A program made the position numbers and the translations under genes. The notes below the pieces were generated by a model that saw only the letters and a program-made list of their open reading frames with translations, was not told the origin of the DNA and did no database searches. Positions 1 to 12,860 of a stretch of 64,000 bases of DNA are shown piece after piece (the first letter of the stretch is position 1; each line of letters starts with the position of its first letter). Source of the DNA: Desmodus rotundus (taxonomy: Eukaryota > Chordata > Mammalia > Chiroptera > Phyllostomidae); NCBI RefSeq assembly GCF_022682495.2, contig NC_071389.1, positions 176,266,056 through 176,330,055 on the forward strand, written 5' to 3'.

Positions 1-689
1 TCTCAAAATGCCATTCCCCATTCCCCCCCCTGCAAAACCTACCACTTGGCCCAGTGTCTGGCCCATCGGCAGTATAAATAACACTAAATAAAGAGATACC
101 TCTATACACTGCGTATTTTTTGCTGAATGGGAGCATTTATTCTACCTTGCCTTTGTGCAGGGAGTAGATACAACACTTCATTTTTCAAGATACAACCACA
201 TACATTATCGCATTGGTCGCTCATGAACCCCAATGGGGAGTTTGGTGAATGTTGTTACCCTTGTAACTTACAGATAGAGAATCAGGCTCGTCAAGGTTAA
301 AGGACGTGGTCCAGGGCTGGTTCGAGTCAGAGTCTGACCTAGTCTTCACACTCTTGACTTAGTACTCTTGTGTTGAGAGCAGCTGTTCCCCTGACCTGAA
401 ACGGGTGATGTGCAAATAGATTATAAACACTGAAAAAAAAAAAAAAAGAGTTACACAAGATATCTCAAGAGCACCTTATAAAAGAAAATGATAAGATACC
501 ACTGAAGCTAAAGGTGTTGAAATAACTATTAAAGAAACATGATTTGATCCATGGAAACAAGGTGACAACTTAACTCCTGGATTTCTATCATATCCTCCCT
601 CACTATCCCACCAGCTTTTGTGGGTTCATGGGTAAATTGTTAGTAATTGTTGTAACCCAAACTCATCAACTAATATGAACAACATTAAT

Positions 690-912
690 ATTTACATTTA
701 GACAGTGTGATATACACTTGATTCTCCTATTAGCCTTGTGAGACTAGTAGTAGTAAAATATACATACACATACATACATACATATCTCTCCACTTTGCTG
801 ATAAACAAACTCAGATTCTAAGAGGTTAAGCGATTTATCAGATTCACAGAACTTGTCAGTGGTAAGGCTGGGCCTGAAATTCAGAACCTCCAGCTCTATA
901 TTTAGCACTATT
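690..912 (-). repeat. MIR SINE fossil with internal CATA repeat
   Basis: The sequence follows the reverse-complement MIR pattern: a 'detection-limit' stretch, then AAACTCAGATTCTAAGAGG, then a 'cacagaacttgtcagtgg' tail resembling ancient tRNA-derived MIR. It is interrupted by a (CATA)n run at about 762-786. Family assignment is from recalled consensus. Confidence 0.5.
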
Positions 913-1079
913 TCAACAGTACTACAATTAAGAAGGACTTACGTCAGCACTGTACTTATTTATGTTAAAGAGCTATGAAGAATGTTGTGCTGTTTTGTCT
1001 TCTAATTCTATCTCCATTTGTCTTGTTGCTTCTCTTCTTCCTTGGTTTGGCCTGATATATGTAACCCTTTCCCAAGATG

Positions 1080-1440
1080 GATATATTTTAGTTAACCTCT
1101 GCTTAGTGGCTTGAAACCACTCCTATAATTGTTATTCATAATTCTTTGGGTCAGCAGTTTGAGTTGGGGTAAACTGGGTGCTTCTTGGGTTGGTCCACGT
1201 GGGGTCATGCCGCAGCTGCACATTGGCTCATCCTTCAGGAGGATGGCCAAGGTTTTTTCAGAGGTGTCAGCACCATTCTAGGAAGGCAAGGTCCAATGCA
1301 GTGTCACTCATCGAGTCTCTACATATGTCACAGTTTTTGCTATCCTGTTGGCCAGAGCAAGTCACAAGGCTAAACCCAGAGTCAGTGAAGGGGGAACTAT
1401 ATAAGGGCATGGATACTGGGGTGTGTGAATCATATAACCT
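1080..1440 (+). repeat. MLT1-like LTR fossil (ERVL-MaLR), diverged
   Basis: The segment starts near 'gcttagtggcttgaaacca' and has 'gggtcagcagtttgag' and 'gaactatataagggcatg' at the spacing expected of old MLT1-type solo LTRs of the non-autonomous MaLR group. No internal region is attached. It belongs to the same sequence type as the copy at 48237. Confidence 0.45.
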
Positions 1441-1469
1441 ACTCATATAACCTACTATCAATGGATATA

Positions 1470-1615
1470 AAAATATCTACCTTATAAGACTGTTCCGACA
1501 GTTAAATTTGATAATGCGTGTGCTTTGCTTAGCATGGTTCCTGACAAACACCTAGTAAATGCTCAATAAATATTTACTAGTGTTACTAATAGAATCACTA
1601 TTATCTATTATGATC
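1470..1615 (+). repeat. MIR SINE fossil, 3' part
   Basis: It ends with the typical MIR 3' motif pattern 'cctgacaaacacctagtaaatgctcaataaatattt', here diverged. Only the 3' half is recognisable. Confidence 0.5.
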
Positions 1616-1639
1616 TCCCAGAGTCGGTTCTCCTTTTGA

Positions 1640-2400
1640 AATCCCATTTACTCATTTGTTTAACATTTACTGCGTGCCCATTGTGGTACTATTCCCTATG
1701 CTAGGCATTAGGAACATGAAAAATAATGTCCAGTCCCTGCCATGGAGGAACTCATAGTCTACTGGAGGAGGCCGGACACATAAGCAATTAAATATAGCAT
1801 ACTGTGGCAAGTTCAGTGATTGAGATATGCACAAGGTATTTGGGAGGCACCGAAGAAGGATATCTAACTCCTTAACCCAGCCTGAGGGTGTGTGAGGAAA
1901 GGGTTCTTGGAATAGATTCTACATGAGCTGAATCTTAACTTGTTGAGTGGGTGCCATCTAGAAGAGCAGGGATTTAAAATAGGAAATTCCGACATGAGTA
2001 AAGACATTCACGGAAGAAACAGCATAGTGTGTTGTTATCAGTTAAAGTCTAGGAATCCTAAAGAGGCCAGAAAAAAGAAAGCAGAAAGGCAGGAGAGGAA
2101 AGGAAGAAGGAGAGATGGGACGGAGAAGAGAGGGAAAGAGGAAGGGAAGGAGGGAGAGAAAGTGTGGGGAACAAACGTATACTCTTCCAGGAGGTTAGAC
2201 ACTTCTGTAGGTGAACAAGCAGACACTGACAGGTCTTGAGAACCGTTGGGAAGAGGTCAGATCTCTATTTTTAAGTGATCGCTGTTGGGGCCAAGTGGAG
2301 GATGAGCTGGAGAAAGATAAGAATGGAGGTGTAGAAGCCAATTAGTTAGTAATCCAGAAATCCAGACAAGAGATAAACTATCTAAGAATGCAAATCAGCG
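1640..2400. repeat. Ancient dispersed mammalian repeat, family not named
   Basis: The pattern 'actgcgtgcccattgtgg', 'cagtccctgccatggaggaactcatagtcta' and further on 'atccagacaagagataaac' is a long ancient dispersed repeat seen many times in mammalian introns. The same type appears at 12530-12760, 43100-43400 and 54210-54310. I cannot name the family with confidence. A purine-rich low-complexity stretch (2065-2165) lies inside. Confidence 0.35.
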
Positions 2401-4084
2401 TGAGATCTTTTCTGCCATTTATACCCTACAAAGCTGGGGGAAGAAATTTCGATGATAAAAAGGAATGATTTTATATCCTAGTTTGGGAGAGCATAGTCTA
2501 GGATATTCCAGGAAAACTATTTTCTACATACTTAACAGGTATGCTTGTCCACAATATTGACCTTTTCTGGCTAGGGACAGGTGGCAGATGCCAGGGAACC
2601 CTAGAATGACTGTTATTATTAGGGAGTCAGTGCTCTTTTGCATGGCCTCAGTGAGGTGTGAGGAAACTATTCTAGGAATTCTATGAGGTTCCTTCTTGGA
2701 CACACATCATATCTTTTATGACTTTTTTTTCTCTGTGGTCTAGTCTTTCTAAATTATGATGTATTTCCAATGACTTTGACCCCTTCTCTTTGTGCTCCCT
2801 TGTTGCCTCAGTAATTTTTATGTGCATTTTCAATGTTTATGCCTTGTTTCTTTTCATATATATTCACAACCTTATGCCTTGGATTTCCTAGGTGATCATG
2901 CTCTCGACTACGCTGCTTCGTTGTCCCTGAAAACACATTCATAATCATCAGAGTTTACATTCAGATTTGTGGTCTGGAAAACACCGTCATTACACTTATT
3001 CAACGTTCCTTTTTCACAACGTCTCCCATTACTTTCGTTCGGCCCTTGTGCATGAGCACGCTGCAGGGTCACACGCAGCCTCCACAGTCGCACCGGATGC
3101 GGATGCGTGCCCGCTCCAGTCCTGGCCACTTTTTCCAGCTCCTGAAAGTTTACATAAGAACCGATTTTCCTTGTGGGGTTGTTCGGTTTAGTGAACGTAC
3201 ATACATGCTTTTAAAACTCAGAGGAGGATCATGAGGAGGATGTGATAAGACTCATCAGGAGGCAAAATCCAGAGTGAGCTGCGATCATTCCAGTAGGCAT
3301 TGTTTTGAGGAGAAGTATGGTCACTTCTGGCTCCCACGGGACTTCCATGATAACACGGTGACTTCTAGTGGGTGGTGCTGCTTCCATTTTATGCCTTTCA
3401 TCCTCCTGCTGCCCTGGACCCGGGGACCACTAGTGCTATGACAGGCCCAGCACGTGGGGCTGCCTCAGGAGAACAGCACGGGTGGGCGATTCTGGGTCAT
3501 TTATTGAGAATTATTAGTACATGTGTGACACTGTTCTTATATGTCATCTAATATTTGAGTCCATAAAGGAGAGGTGAAAAGCAAAGGCCCTGGTGTGTCA
3601 GATTGCCTGGGTTCAAGTCACTTGCTTGACTTGGGGACTCTCACAGGGATCCTAGAGGAACCTTCTGGTTCTGAGCTCTTAATCTCGGGAAAAGTTTTGT
3701 AACGGGGTGCATAGGAGTAGAAAGGCAGACAGGAGACGTGGAAATGACCAGGCCCGGCATGTGAGCCACGTGCGAAGAGGAACCAAGTGACCCACCAAGT
3801 GAGACTGGTTGCAGCTATAAACACTGTGACTATCCAAGTGATCCCCACAAGGCCTGGGGGCTGGGTGGTAGGGTGTGCAGCCACAAGTCACTGTTGGACT
3901 TGACAACAGAAACTCTAGCTGGTTGGATCCGCCTAAACAAAGACTCTGAGAGCCTGAGGGGAGACCTCCTGCTTCTCCTTCCCTTGGCCCCATGCAGGGA
4001 GGCACCTGTTAAAGAATGGCTGTGGAACCTGCCTATCACTGGTGACCCAGCCAACTTCTTGGCACCTGATGTGTTCTCAGAAAG

Positions 4085-4945
4085 TTGATGATGAATACCA
4101 CCACAATCACTGTCATTTACTCAGTGCGTACCACATCCCAGGCATTTCACAAAGTGTTTATGTGCACTATTTCATTTAATTTTCTACCAAAACCCCATGA
4201 ATATAGTTATGATTATTATCTATTGCCATTTATAGATGAGATAAAGTGCATTATGAGGGCTGCTTTGATTATAAAGAATAGACACCCAACTTGAACTAGC
4301 TTATGCAAAGAGGCAAATTTAATATGAAGATACTGGACTATCTCACCAGAACCCAGAACAGAAATACGGCTGAGCCTCCAGAATAGCCACAAGCCAGAAC
4401 TTTGATGCTGTCATTTCTCTTGCTCACTCTCACTGCATATGATTGTCTCTGGCCACTGGCTTCATCCTTCTGTCTCTCCATTGGCCAGTTTCCTCCATAG
4501 GGTACAAAAGAACCTGTGAACTTTACATATTATAGCTTAAGGTAAGGGGTGAGACTGACTTAACGTTCTTTTTGGTTATGAGGCCAAATTCCCAGGGATC
4601 TTACCCAGCAGGTCAGGTGCCCCGGCCCTCAAACACTCAGCTGTGGCTGGGTTAGGGATGGACTAGGAGCTGTAATAACACAACAGCTTCCACAGGACCA
4701 TGTGGTGGGAGTTGAGGAAGGAGCAGTTCACAAAAGAAGGAGAGACTGAGCTAAGAAAAGGCATGGAGGAGAGAGTACTAGCTATCAAGAGAGAGGATGG
4801 CTGTTCGGTAGAAAAAAAACAGCAGGCATGTACAACACCGAATTCAAAAGCTTAGGGTAACTTGTCCATAGTCACACACAACCAAAGCCAGAATTCAAAT
4901 TAGGCCTTTCAGACTTGAAAGCCTATGTACTTTACTAATATGACA
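4085..4945 (-). repeat. MIR fossil split by a nested ~600-bp insertion
   Basis: 4085-4248 reads as the reverse-complement 5' portion ('cccaggcatttcacaaag' through 'ccatttatagatgagata'). 4850-4945 carries the matching remainder ('taacttgtccatagtcacac' to 'aagcctatgtactttact'). The intervening 4249-4845 is unrelated and looks like a separate, younger repeat whose family I cannot name. Confidence 0.5.
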
Positions 4946-4959
4946 AAGTAGAATAAAGT

Positions 4960-5040
4960 AGTGGAGTGAATGAATGAATATATACATACATAGCACGTAC
5001 CATGTACACATACATAAATTCATACATATATACATAAACT
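4960..5040. repeat. Simple repeat, TGAA then imperfect ATACATAC
   Basis: GAATGAATGAATA is followed by imperfect ATACATA units up to about 5035. This is low-complexity sequence with no gene. Confidence 0.6.
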
Positions 5041-7859
5041 AGTGAAGACCTTGCCAACCCAGCACACAGATCCAGGAAGTCACATTCAGAATGGTCAGGC
5101 GCCATGCACCTTTGCTCTACCCTGACAACTTGTCATTTGAGGATGAAGGTAGGGAGTAATGAGAAGCTGGTGATACGCAGTGTCAGTGACCAAAGCCTGT
5201 GACCCAGATCCCCAAAACAGATTATAATAGCACCCCTAGAGCCCACCCACATCCATCAGTCAGTTCATCAGCATCCCCGCCAAGCTGTGTTCTGGAGCAA
5301 GCAGAAGCCTTGGGCATGTTGCACACACAGCCACAGCTCTGCGATATAGGAGGAAGTTTATTCAGAGCAAGTTCAAGGGGTCTCTGCCTGCATGTCCCAG
5401 GAGATGGTTCAGGACTCAGTTTTGGTGTTCGAGAGGAGGGGTCATTTTTGGAAGAAGGTAGATCAGAGAAGTTGAGCTCAGCTCTCAGTAATCGAGCTCA
5501 TCTAAGTCCTAGAATGGGACTCCATGTATTTCTGTCCAAGGATGGGAATTGAGAGCTTGGGAGGAAAACATGTTGAATCTTTCAGCCTTTCTGAGCCCGT
5601 TTAGTAAACTGTTTACAAAGTGCTCTGGCCTACAGGAAACTTCCATCCTGCCCCAGCAAGGGGTTTATGGAGAGAGAGAGCACCTGGCTCAGTGGGACTC
5701 AGTTCAGGGCCTTTGGTAAATGTAAAAGGGTTGTAGCATTTTTATTTTTTGTGATTTCGGTTTTTACTTTCACCTGAATGGAAATGTTGCATGAAGCTAA
5801 AAGAACTGCATGGAGCTTACACTGATATTTTAAAATGAATTGAGTTAAAAGTTGGAGAAGTTGGAATTTTTCCAGTATTTCCTCCCTGGCACTTGCAAAA
5901 AAACAACTATGTTTTTGGGAGGAAGTTAGGCACATGGACATTGCACTGATGTTTTCAATAGTGGGAGTCACAGTAATAACCAGGAGGGGGGAAAGGAGGA
6001 GAAAAATAGCACATGCCTGCCTAAAACTAATATATACTAGGCACAGAGAGATGAAGTAACTCACCAAGGCCACACATCTTGTCACCACCCTGACTCCTAC
6101 TGCCACCTGCTGCCATCCTGCCTGTGTGGCCTCCATGTGGACTTCGGTTGCCACTTGTTCCGAAGCCTTTGGATACAACCGTCAATTGCAGTTTCTGGGA
6201 GGCTGGCGTGAGGGTGGGAGGCTACAGAGCTAAAAACGACTTCTCAGATCACAGTATTGTAAGTACTAAGGAGGTCAGAAGTATTCTGTTACCAACATGG
6301 CATGTGAAAGAAACACGGGCTTTTAGAGGCAAAGAGATCAAAGATAAAATCCTGACTTCCCAGTGAGCCTTGGTTTCATTTGTCTGTCTTCTGGGCGTAA
6401 CATACGTGTCTTTTGGAAAGTTGGTGACAATGAAAAACCATAATTCTGTGTGACATACCTGGCCCATAACAGCTACAGTTACTCTCTATTATCACCCCTC
6501 TGTTTGTGGTGGTATCTGAAATGACCATACCTGTCCCCTGGTGCTGAGGGATTTAGCCGCTTTTATTCCAGCGCCAGATTCTGCTTCAGCTCACCAGTTT
6601 CCCATCCTCGCCCTCTGCAGGGCAGGAGATGAGGAGGGAGAAGCAACTGGAGAACGGGGGTCCCTCAGGGAGTGAAGGCCGTCAGCAGCAGTGGAGTCGA
6701 ACAGCCCCCGGTGGCCAACCAGACTCTCTCAGAGAGGCAAGAGTCCACCAGGGAGAGCTGCTGAGGCCTGAAGTGATAACCGATGACCTAGTGTCACTGG
6801 GAGAGCCACACGGGTTACAGGCAAAAGGACTGGATGGGCTTCCTTGCTGTGGATTTTCCCAGAGCCACCAGTCCCCAGCTTGGTAAGTGCCGAAGCAGTA
6901 AAAGGCCCAGGCAGTCGTGGATCAAATTTGGATGTGGACGTTATTTCTAAACAGTACCGAGTATGCGAAAGGTTAGGAGAAGGCGCATCAGGCTGCGCCC
7001 GCGGCCTGGTTAGATATTCGGTGCAGCAGATCCACATGGAACCGAGTCCATCCGGGGCCGTTTGTAATCTGGATGGCTGAAGAGGCAGGACATGAGGCAG
7101 ACTTTACATCCTGTGGCCTTTTCTTGAAAGAACACTTGAGTGATGTCTAGTGGAGATTTTGTGGAGTGTATGGTGTATTCTCCCCTCAGTGACATCAGTC
7201 AATAATTACTGAGAGCACACCTGTTCACTCCCGTATAAGGGACAAAAAGAGATAAAATAATATAGTCCCTGCCCTTGCGTGCTTAGAGACATTCGGAGAC
7301 AGGATTTGTATATCAACTACAGCTAACATTTTAGTGGGAGCCGTTGACCCACAAAATGATTACAGAAGATCAAATAGAGCTTCCAGGGACAGCACCATGG
7401 AAGTGATGAGGCCTGAAAAGAGAGAGAAGGACCCAGAGTGTTGGAAAAACATGGGAGGGGCTGACAGAGGGAAGACTGTGTACATGCAGAAAGCTAGGCT
7501 GTGTGTCGGTCACACACGACACAGAAACAGCTCTATGCACAAGTAAGGACAAAGAGCAGTTTGAGAGTGGGGTAGATTTTTTTTTAAGTGAGGTAAGAAA
7601 CCAAAGATTCTATATAAAAAGACATATTTTACTTGACAAGAAAGAAGTACAAGTAAAATTTTGTGCATAAAAGATACCAAAAATAGTCAGGAGACGAATC
7701 TCTGAGTGAAAACGGTATTTCAAGCATATCTGACAGATGCAGTGTGCCTCTCATGCTGCACCTGGTCCCTAGGAGGAGACGAGAAAGACAAATAATCCAA
7801 TAGAAGATGGGTGAGAGATGTGACTAGAGGATATGAGAGGAAATCTAAAAGGCAAACGG

Positions 7860-8450
7860 ATGTGCAGAGGTGCTCCAGCTCAGTGCAAATCAAGGAGATG
7901 AAAATGAGAGCCATTAGGTACCACTTTTTATTTCTCAGCTTGGCAAATGTTTAACAGTGAGAAAAGTCCAATGCTGGTGAGAATGTGAGCAGGAGCCCTC
8001 TTGTGCTTTGCTGATAGAAATTTCAGCTGCTGTACATCTTTGGTAAAGTGTTCTGGCAACATCAAGAACATTGAAAAACATAAATATCGTCCTATTCTGC
8101 TATTTCATTATTAGCTATTGATGCTTGGAAAATACCAAAATATGTATTATTCATTTTAGTTAATTATTTTCTGAAATATTGTAAATATTTATCAGTAAGA
8201 ATAGGACTAAATAAATTGAGGCACATTCATTATAATGGACTACTGTCCAACTACTTTAAAAGGAATTAGATCTGCCATCTGTTGAATTGGAAGAAAGCCC
8301 ATGATGTATACTTAAGTGGGGACAAGCAAGTTACAGAGACATGTGTATATCATGATCCGATTTTGTAAAAACATACACATATATGCACACACATATCCCC
8401 TTCTTCATACGTATGCAAATGTATTTTGTATGAGTATAGAGAATCAATAG
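7860..8450 (+). repeat. Old L1 (L1M-type) ORF2 3' end and 3' UTR fossil
   Basis: The order of motifs is that of old mammalian L1 ORF2 C-terminal sequence: 'gcaaatcaaggagatgaaaa', 'agcttggcaaatgttta', 'ctaaataaattgaggcacat', 'ggactactgtccaactac', then 'atgatccgattttgtaaaaa' and a CA/TA-rich end. It has many point changes and no open frame. Confidence 0.5.
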
Positions 8451-10819
8451 CCATACAAGGGATGGGGAGGATGGGTACGGAAAAGTAAAGGCTGAGCAAA
8501 ATGAAGTTCAGGCACCCAACCTTTAAAGGTCCTCAGAGCTAAGTTGTGCAGCTCCAGGGGAGGAGAGATGGGAGGATGGGAGTGCCCCCCTATCCTGCTC
8601 TGTTGGGAGTCTTGGGCCTGAGCACCAGCAACACCAACACGTGGCCAGCCCAGGTCAGCCGTGTGCTGTGACACCACTGTGGGACGGGTGGCATGCAGAT
8701 ACGGGCTGCCTTGCAGAGCCTCTGCCTGTCCCTTCAGTTCGCCCAGGAAAATTACATGTAGTTTCAAATTTTGCATTTTCCAAGTCAGATGAAGGCTTAA
8801 AATAAGCAGCAAGTGTTTAGTGTTAGGTCCACATGTCATCTCAGGCAAGAAATAAAAATGCTTCAATTTTTGAAAAATAACCTTTGATGTCTAAAGAGGA
8901 TCTAATAAGTGCTTTTATTCCAGGATCTTAAAAAAAAAGACTTTCTGTGCAGATGAGAGAGGAAGCCTGGGGGGACTGATGTCCTTTGCTCTCTGTGCAA
9001 GAACTGCAGCAGCATTCACAGCAGCCTTGTCCTGCCAGGGCCCCTCGCTCTTCCCCACGATGAGACGGACATTCATGGACAGGACGGACAAACACAGGGG
9101 CTTTCAGAAAGCATACTGTCCCTGTGGTCTTTTCTTACGGATGGCCTTGTCAGGGCGCTATTTGGTGCCAGTTTCATTGCCAGTAACGGAGGAAATTTGT
9201 TACTTTCCCAGAAAGACTTTGAAGTCTGAGATCACCACAGATTGGTTCTCTTGAATTTTCATAAGGGAAGGCTTAGGGGACAGTGTGCGCTAGGGTTGTG
9301 AGGCAGACGTCCTTCGGAGGAGAGATCCCTGGCTGAGCAGGTGTTCAGCTTGTACCGAGAGAACCAAACCAGAAACCCTAAAATGGCTCCATGCTTTTCT
9401 GAGAAAACTAATCAGAGATCCTTTTTCTCTTGAGAAAGATGATTTCAGCTCTCAAGAGATCTGTTTAAATGTTAGTATGACAGATAACTGCATTTTTTAT
9501 AGACAGATGTTGTTAAATGTGCTTGTGATAATGATGTTTGTTTAGTGCTTATCTCTAAGGAATTCAGAGTACTTTACAGCCACTTTCTTCGTTATTTCTT
9601 AAGGTTTTCTTCTTCCTGATCATACTTTAATTGTGACTATAACTTCTTCATTCAGTTTTTCTCATTGAATTTTCACTGAAAGATCTCCTGTTAACCTCAT
9701 TTCCTACTACTCTCTGCATTTCCAGCATTATATACTCACATGAGTTGAAACATCCTAGAAAAGCATTCATGATTTTTTCTTTGTGTCTCAGGCTCCCCCT
9801 TTTCCATTTCCTATTCTTCATCACTTTTAAAAGCTTTCTCATTTATAATATTTTCACTATACTCCCTCCCCCTTAAATAAAGAATTGCTTAAAACATACC
9901 TCATTCTCTTACATAAATAGTCCCTATTTTATTTAATTTTAGTTGTTCATTTATTTCTAACTGACTTGCTCCATAAAAAAGTTGAGGTAACTAATCTGAG
10001 GTGGCTAAACATGTTCTTTACCATGAGCACTCTGTGTTGGCATTGCGAATCTGATATTCATAGAAGATTTTTTTCAAAACCGGTTCTCCTTTTAAATTCC
10101 AAGGAATTTGTTAACTTGCCTCCTCACTGCAATAATCCATGAAGAAATTACAACAAAAAGTCGTGACTTATGACAAGCTAGTCTTTTGTATAAAAAACAA
10201 CATACACTTCCCTTCCTTCAGGAGTTAACCACTAAGAACACCTTTCTTTTTACCGGCTCTAATTGGATGGAGTGCAGTAGAAACCCTCTGTCCTAAAGAG
10301 ATCCTGGGATCACGAGATTATGTGGAAGACACCTTAGAACTCACTCCCTTATTTTATGAACGTGCACACAGAGGCTCAGAGAGTGTTATCAAGAGAAATG
10401 TGTCCATGATCACAGAAACACTTAGGGGCATGTTTAGAATTTAGTTTAGGAGACAAGATATCTTAAAGTTAAAGAGTCACTAAATAAAGTAGTATCTATC
10501 ATGAAATAATGAATGATTTGGTAACTCTGGATAGAGGGGAGCTGGTGAATGTTTAAGAACAACTGGAGGCAGTGGTGCAGACAGGAAGCCCTGATTTGTT
10601 CTGTTTCATGGTGCCCACTGTCAGTTTCAAGCTACCAACCTGATGCCAGTAAGTTGGGGAGAGATGAGTACGATCCAATTGGCTCTTAAGAGTGATAGAG
10701 ATTGGCTAGAGTGATCAGGTCTTTAATGAAGAGGAGAACTGAGCTAGACCATTTGTCCACACATACCATAGCTTTCAGCTGTGAAGGAACATCTTTGGTC
10801 TTTGCATCAAGCAGCTGTA

Positions 10820-11100
10820 GAACTGCAGTGTTGCTCTTGCTGTTGCCTTCCTGGATGAAGCACTCTTCACCTGATGAGCTGTTGTTTACATTTCAAGGCC
10901 CAGCTCAAAGATAACGATCTTCATCAAGCTTAGCCCTGACCCCTTCTGAAATAATCACTTCCACTCTGACTCTCAGAGTACTTTAATTAAACCTTTTATT
11001 AGGGTAATTACCAAAGCCTAACTTGATATTATTATCAATAGATAATGTCTTGCTCCACTAGACTGTCCTTGGAGGACAGGGAATGTGTCTTCTTTCATTG
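10820..11100 (+). repeat. L2 LINE fossil, 3' region
   Basis: The text resembles the L2 3' end: 'caaggcccagctcaaagat', 'cactagactgtccttggagg', 'acagggaatgtgtcttct'. It is diverged and non-coding. Confidence 0.5.
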
Positions 11101-11105
11101 CCACA

Positions 11106-11355
11106 GAAGCAATACTGTGTGGTGGGTAGGAGCCCAAGCTCTGGAGCTAGCCCGTTCAGCCTCATATCCCGACGCTGCACTCACTCACCTCAAGACTGAG
11201 CAAGTAAGTCATTGAACCCCTCTGTTCTGCTGTGTAAAGTGAGAAATGAAACAGCAATCTCCATCTCACAGGTTTGGTGGATGATGAGGGAGATTACTAG
11301 ATGTGTTCAGTGATTTGCACATACTAAGCCCTCAGTTAATGCTACCTGATACAGT
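11106..11355 (+). repeat. MIR SINE fossil, nearly full length
   Basis: Forward MIR order is visible: 'tgtggtgggtaggagccc', 'gctctggagctagc', 'aagtaagtcattgaacccct', 'catctcacaggtttgg', 'actaagccctcagttaatgc'. Its 5' half is tRNA-derived, but this is an old non-functional copy. Confidence 0.6.
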
Positions 11356-12033
11356 TATCTCTAGCATACCACCAGTGTACCTGGCACAAATTTGGTGTGC
11401 TGTTGTTGGTTGAATTGCATTGAAGTGAAGCAGGAACATGATCCAGCTAGCTTGACAGGAAGTTGGGGAAGAGTGTGCTAGAGGGGACTGCATGAACAGA
11501 TTATCATTGGGTTAATGAATGATACAGTAAAGAAGAATCAGTTGATCGTAGAATTACAGGATGAGAACCTCATTTGCCAGCTGTGGTATGAGGAACACAG
11601 AGCAGGGTGCGATCATCTATGCCCTCCTCTCATCCCATGTGCTCCACACTGTAAGTCTAGAAATATACCATTTGTTATTGCCATACCTTGTGTGGTCTGC
11701 TGTAAATCCCAGTGTCTCCTTTCAGTACTGTGCGATTGCTTTTTAAAAATCTAAATGCTAGACTTTAAGTATAAATACTGTTAAATTTCATTCCATACGC
11801 CGGTTGGTTCACTCTGTTAAGCCATTTAATTCATATTGCTTCCAACCTTGACTCTGAGGTGCAGTGTGTCTTCTGTTCTGCCGAGCTTTGCATCTGCAGG
11901 CTTGTGATCATGACTTCTATTTGTTTTCCAAAACACCATACAGGCCACCTCTAAGAACAGCGCTCCCTGACATGTCACTACAGACCTCTTTCAGTGTTGG
12001 CATTGATTCATTAAAGACCTTTTTTTTTTTTTT

Positions 12034-12232
12034 GGCCCTGGCTGGTATCACTCAGTGGATTGAGCTCGGGCTGTGAATGAAAGGGTCGCCAGTCAGGGCA
12101 CATGCCTGGGTTGTGGGCCCGGTCCGCAGTGGGGGCCACGTGAGAGGCAACCACACATTGATGCTTTTCTCCCTCTCTTCCCCTCTTTCTAAAAATAAAT
12201 TAATTAATCAATTAATTAATTAATTAATCTTT
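12034..12232 (+). repeat. VES SINE (bat tRNA-derived), copy 1
   Basis: It begins GGCCCTGGCTGGTATCACTC, followed by 'agtggattgagct', a degenerate B box near 'gggtcgccagtcagggc' and 'catgcctgggttg'. The 3' part has 'gagaggcaaccacacattga', a TCTCCCTC-rich stretch and an AATTAATT-rich tail. This matches the VES family, a RNA polymerase III-type SINE of yangochiropteran bats. It sits directly after a T run (12020-12033) and I see no clear target-site duplication. Confidence 0.85.
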
Positions 12233-12529
12233 TTCAAACAGGATTTTATACTCCTTTGAAGTCTAGCAAAGTATATAATAATCTGTTATATTTCACCTTG
12301 TTCATAAGGGTGTCATGAAAAACTTTGCCAAAATGCTTTGTCTGCAGCATTTTTGTTTCACAGATATAGGAAGTCTATCAGAACAGAAAATGCAACTAGC
12401 TTATTGAAACCTGTTCCTGATTAACCTATGTCAGCCCCCAATACTAATAACTTACTTTTCCAACTTGAACAAAGGATTCATGTTTCGAAATAGTGAAGTT
12501 AACTGTATCAAGGTAGATTAGGCTCAATA

Positions 12530-12760
12530 TACAGACCTAGATGAGAAGTTTGGACCCAATCCTGAGGTGACGGAAGGTTGTTGGAATTTTTGAGTTGGTG
12601 TCATACGATGTAGTGATGTTTTAGGAAGAGCCATCTGGCAACATTTCCTCTAGGAGAAACCTTATGTGAGGTTTGAAGTTGCCTGCAATAATCCCAGAAT
12701 GGGCTGTTGGACTACTGGGCTAGGCTAATAGCAACAAAGATGGAGGAGAATAATTTGGGT
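12530..12760. repeat. Ancient dispersed repeat, same type as 1640-2400
   Basis: Phrases such as 'gaagagccatctggcaac' and 'ttgcctgcaataatcccaga' match the same unnamed old mammalian repeat type. It is strongly diverged. Confidence 0.3.
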
Positions 12761-12812
12761 ATAAAAGGAAAAAAATCCAAAGGAATTATTGTAGGAATAA
12801 GGTCAGTGAAAT

Positions 12813-12860
12813 AAGGAAGGAAGGAAGGAAGGAAGGAAGGAAGGAAGGAAGGAAGGAAGA
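12813..12860 (+). repeat. (AAGG)n microsatellite, about 12 units
   Basis: This is an uninterrupted run of AAGG units between AAAT and AGAAAAAGG. It is a near-perfect tetranucleotide and therefore probably polymorphic in the species. Confidence 0.95.

Noticed and set aside
1940..2239. 99-codon frame rich in Lys, Arg and Glu
   Set aside because: It is produced by purine-rich low-complexity DNA inside an ancient repeat.
5699..6178. 159-codon minus-strand frame in intron 4
   Set aside because: No recognisable domain, no splice or promoter context and ordinary intronic composition. It is compatible with chance.
11740..11790. AATAAA-like and T-rich motifs as premature polyadenylation sites
   Set aside because: AATAAA hexamers occur many times by chance or in repeat tails in AT-rich introns. 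None has a convincing downstream GT-rich element together with coding context.
12034..12110. Possible tRNA gene
   Set aside because: The promoter-like boxes belong to the tRNA-derived head of a VES SINE. It cannot fold as a full cloverleaf and continues into the SINE body. The same applies to the other three copies.
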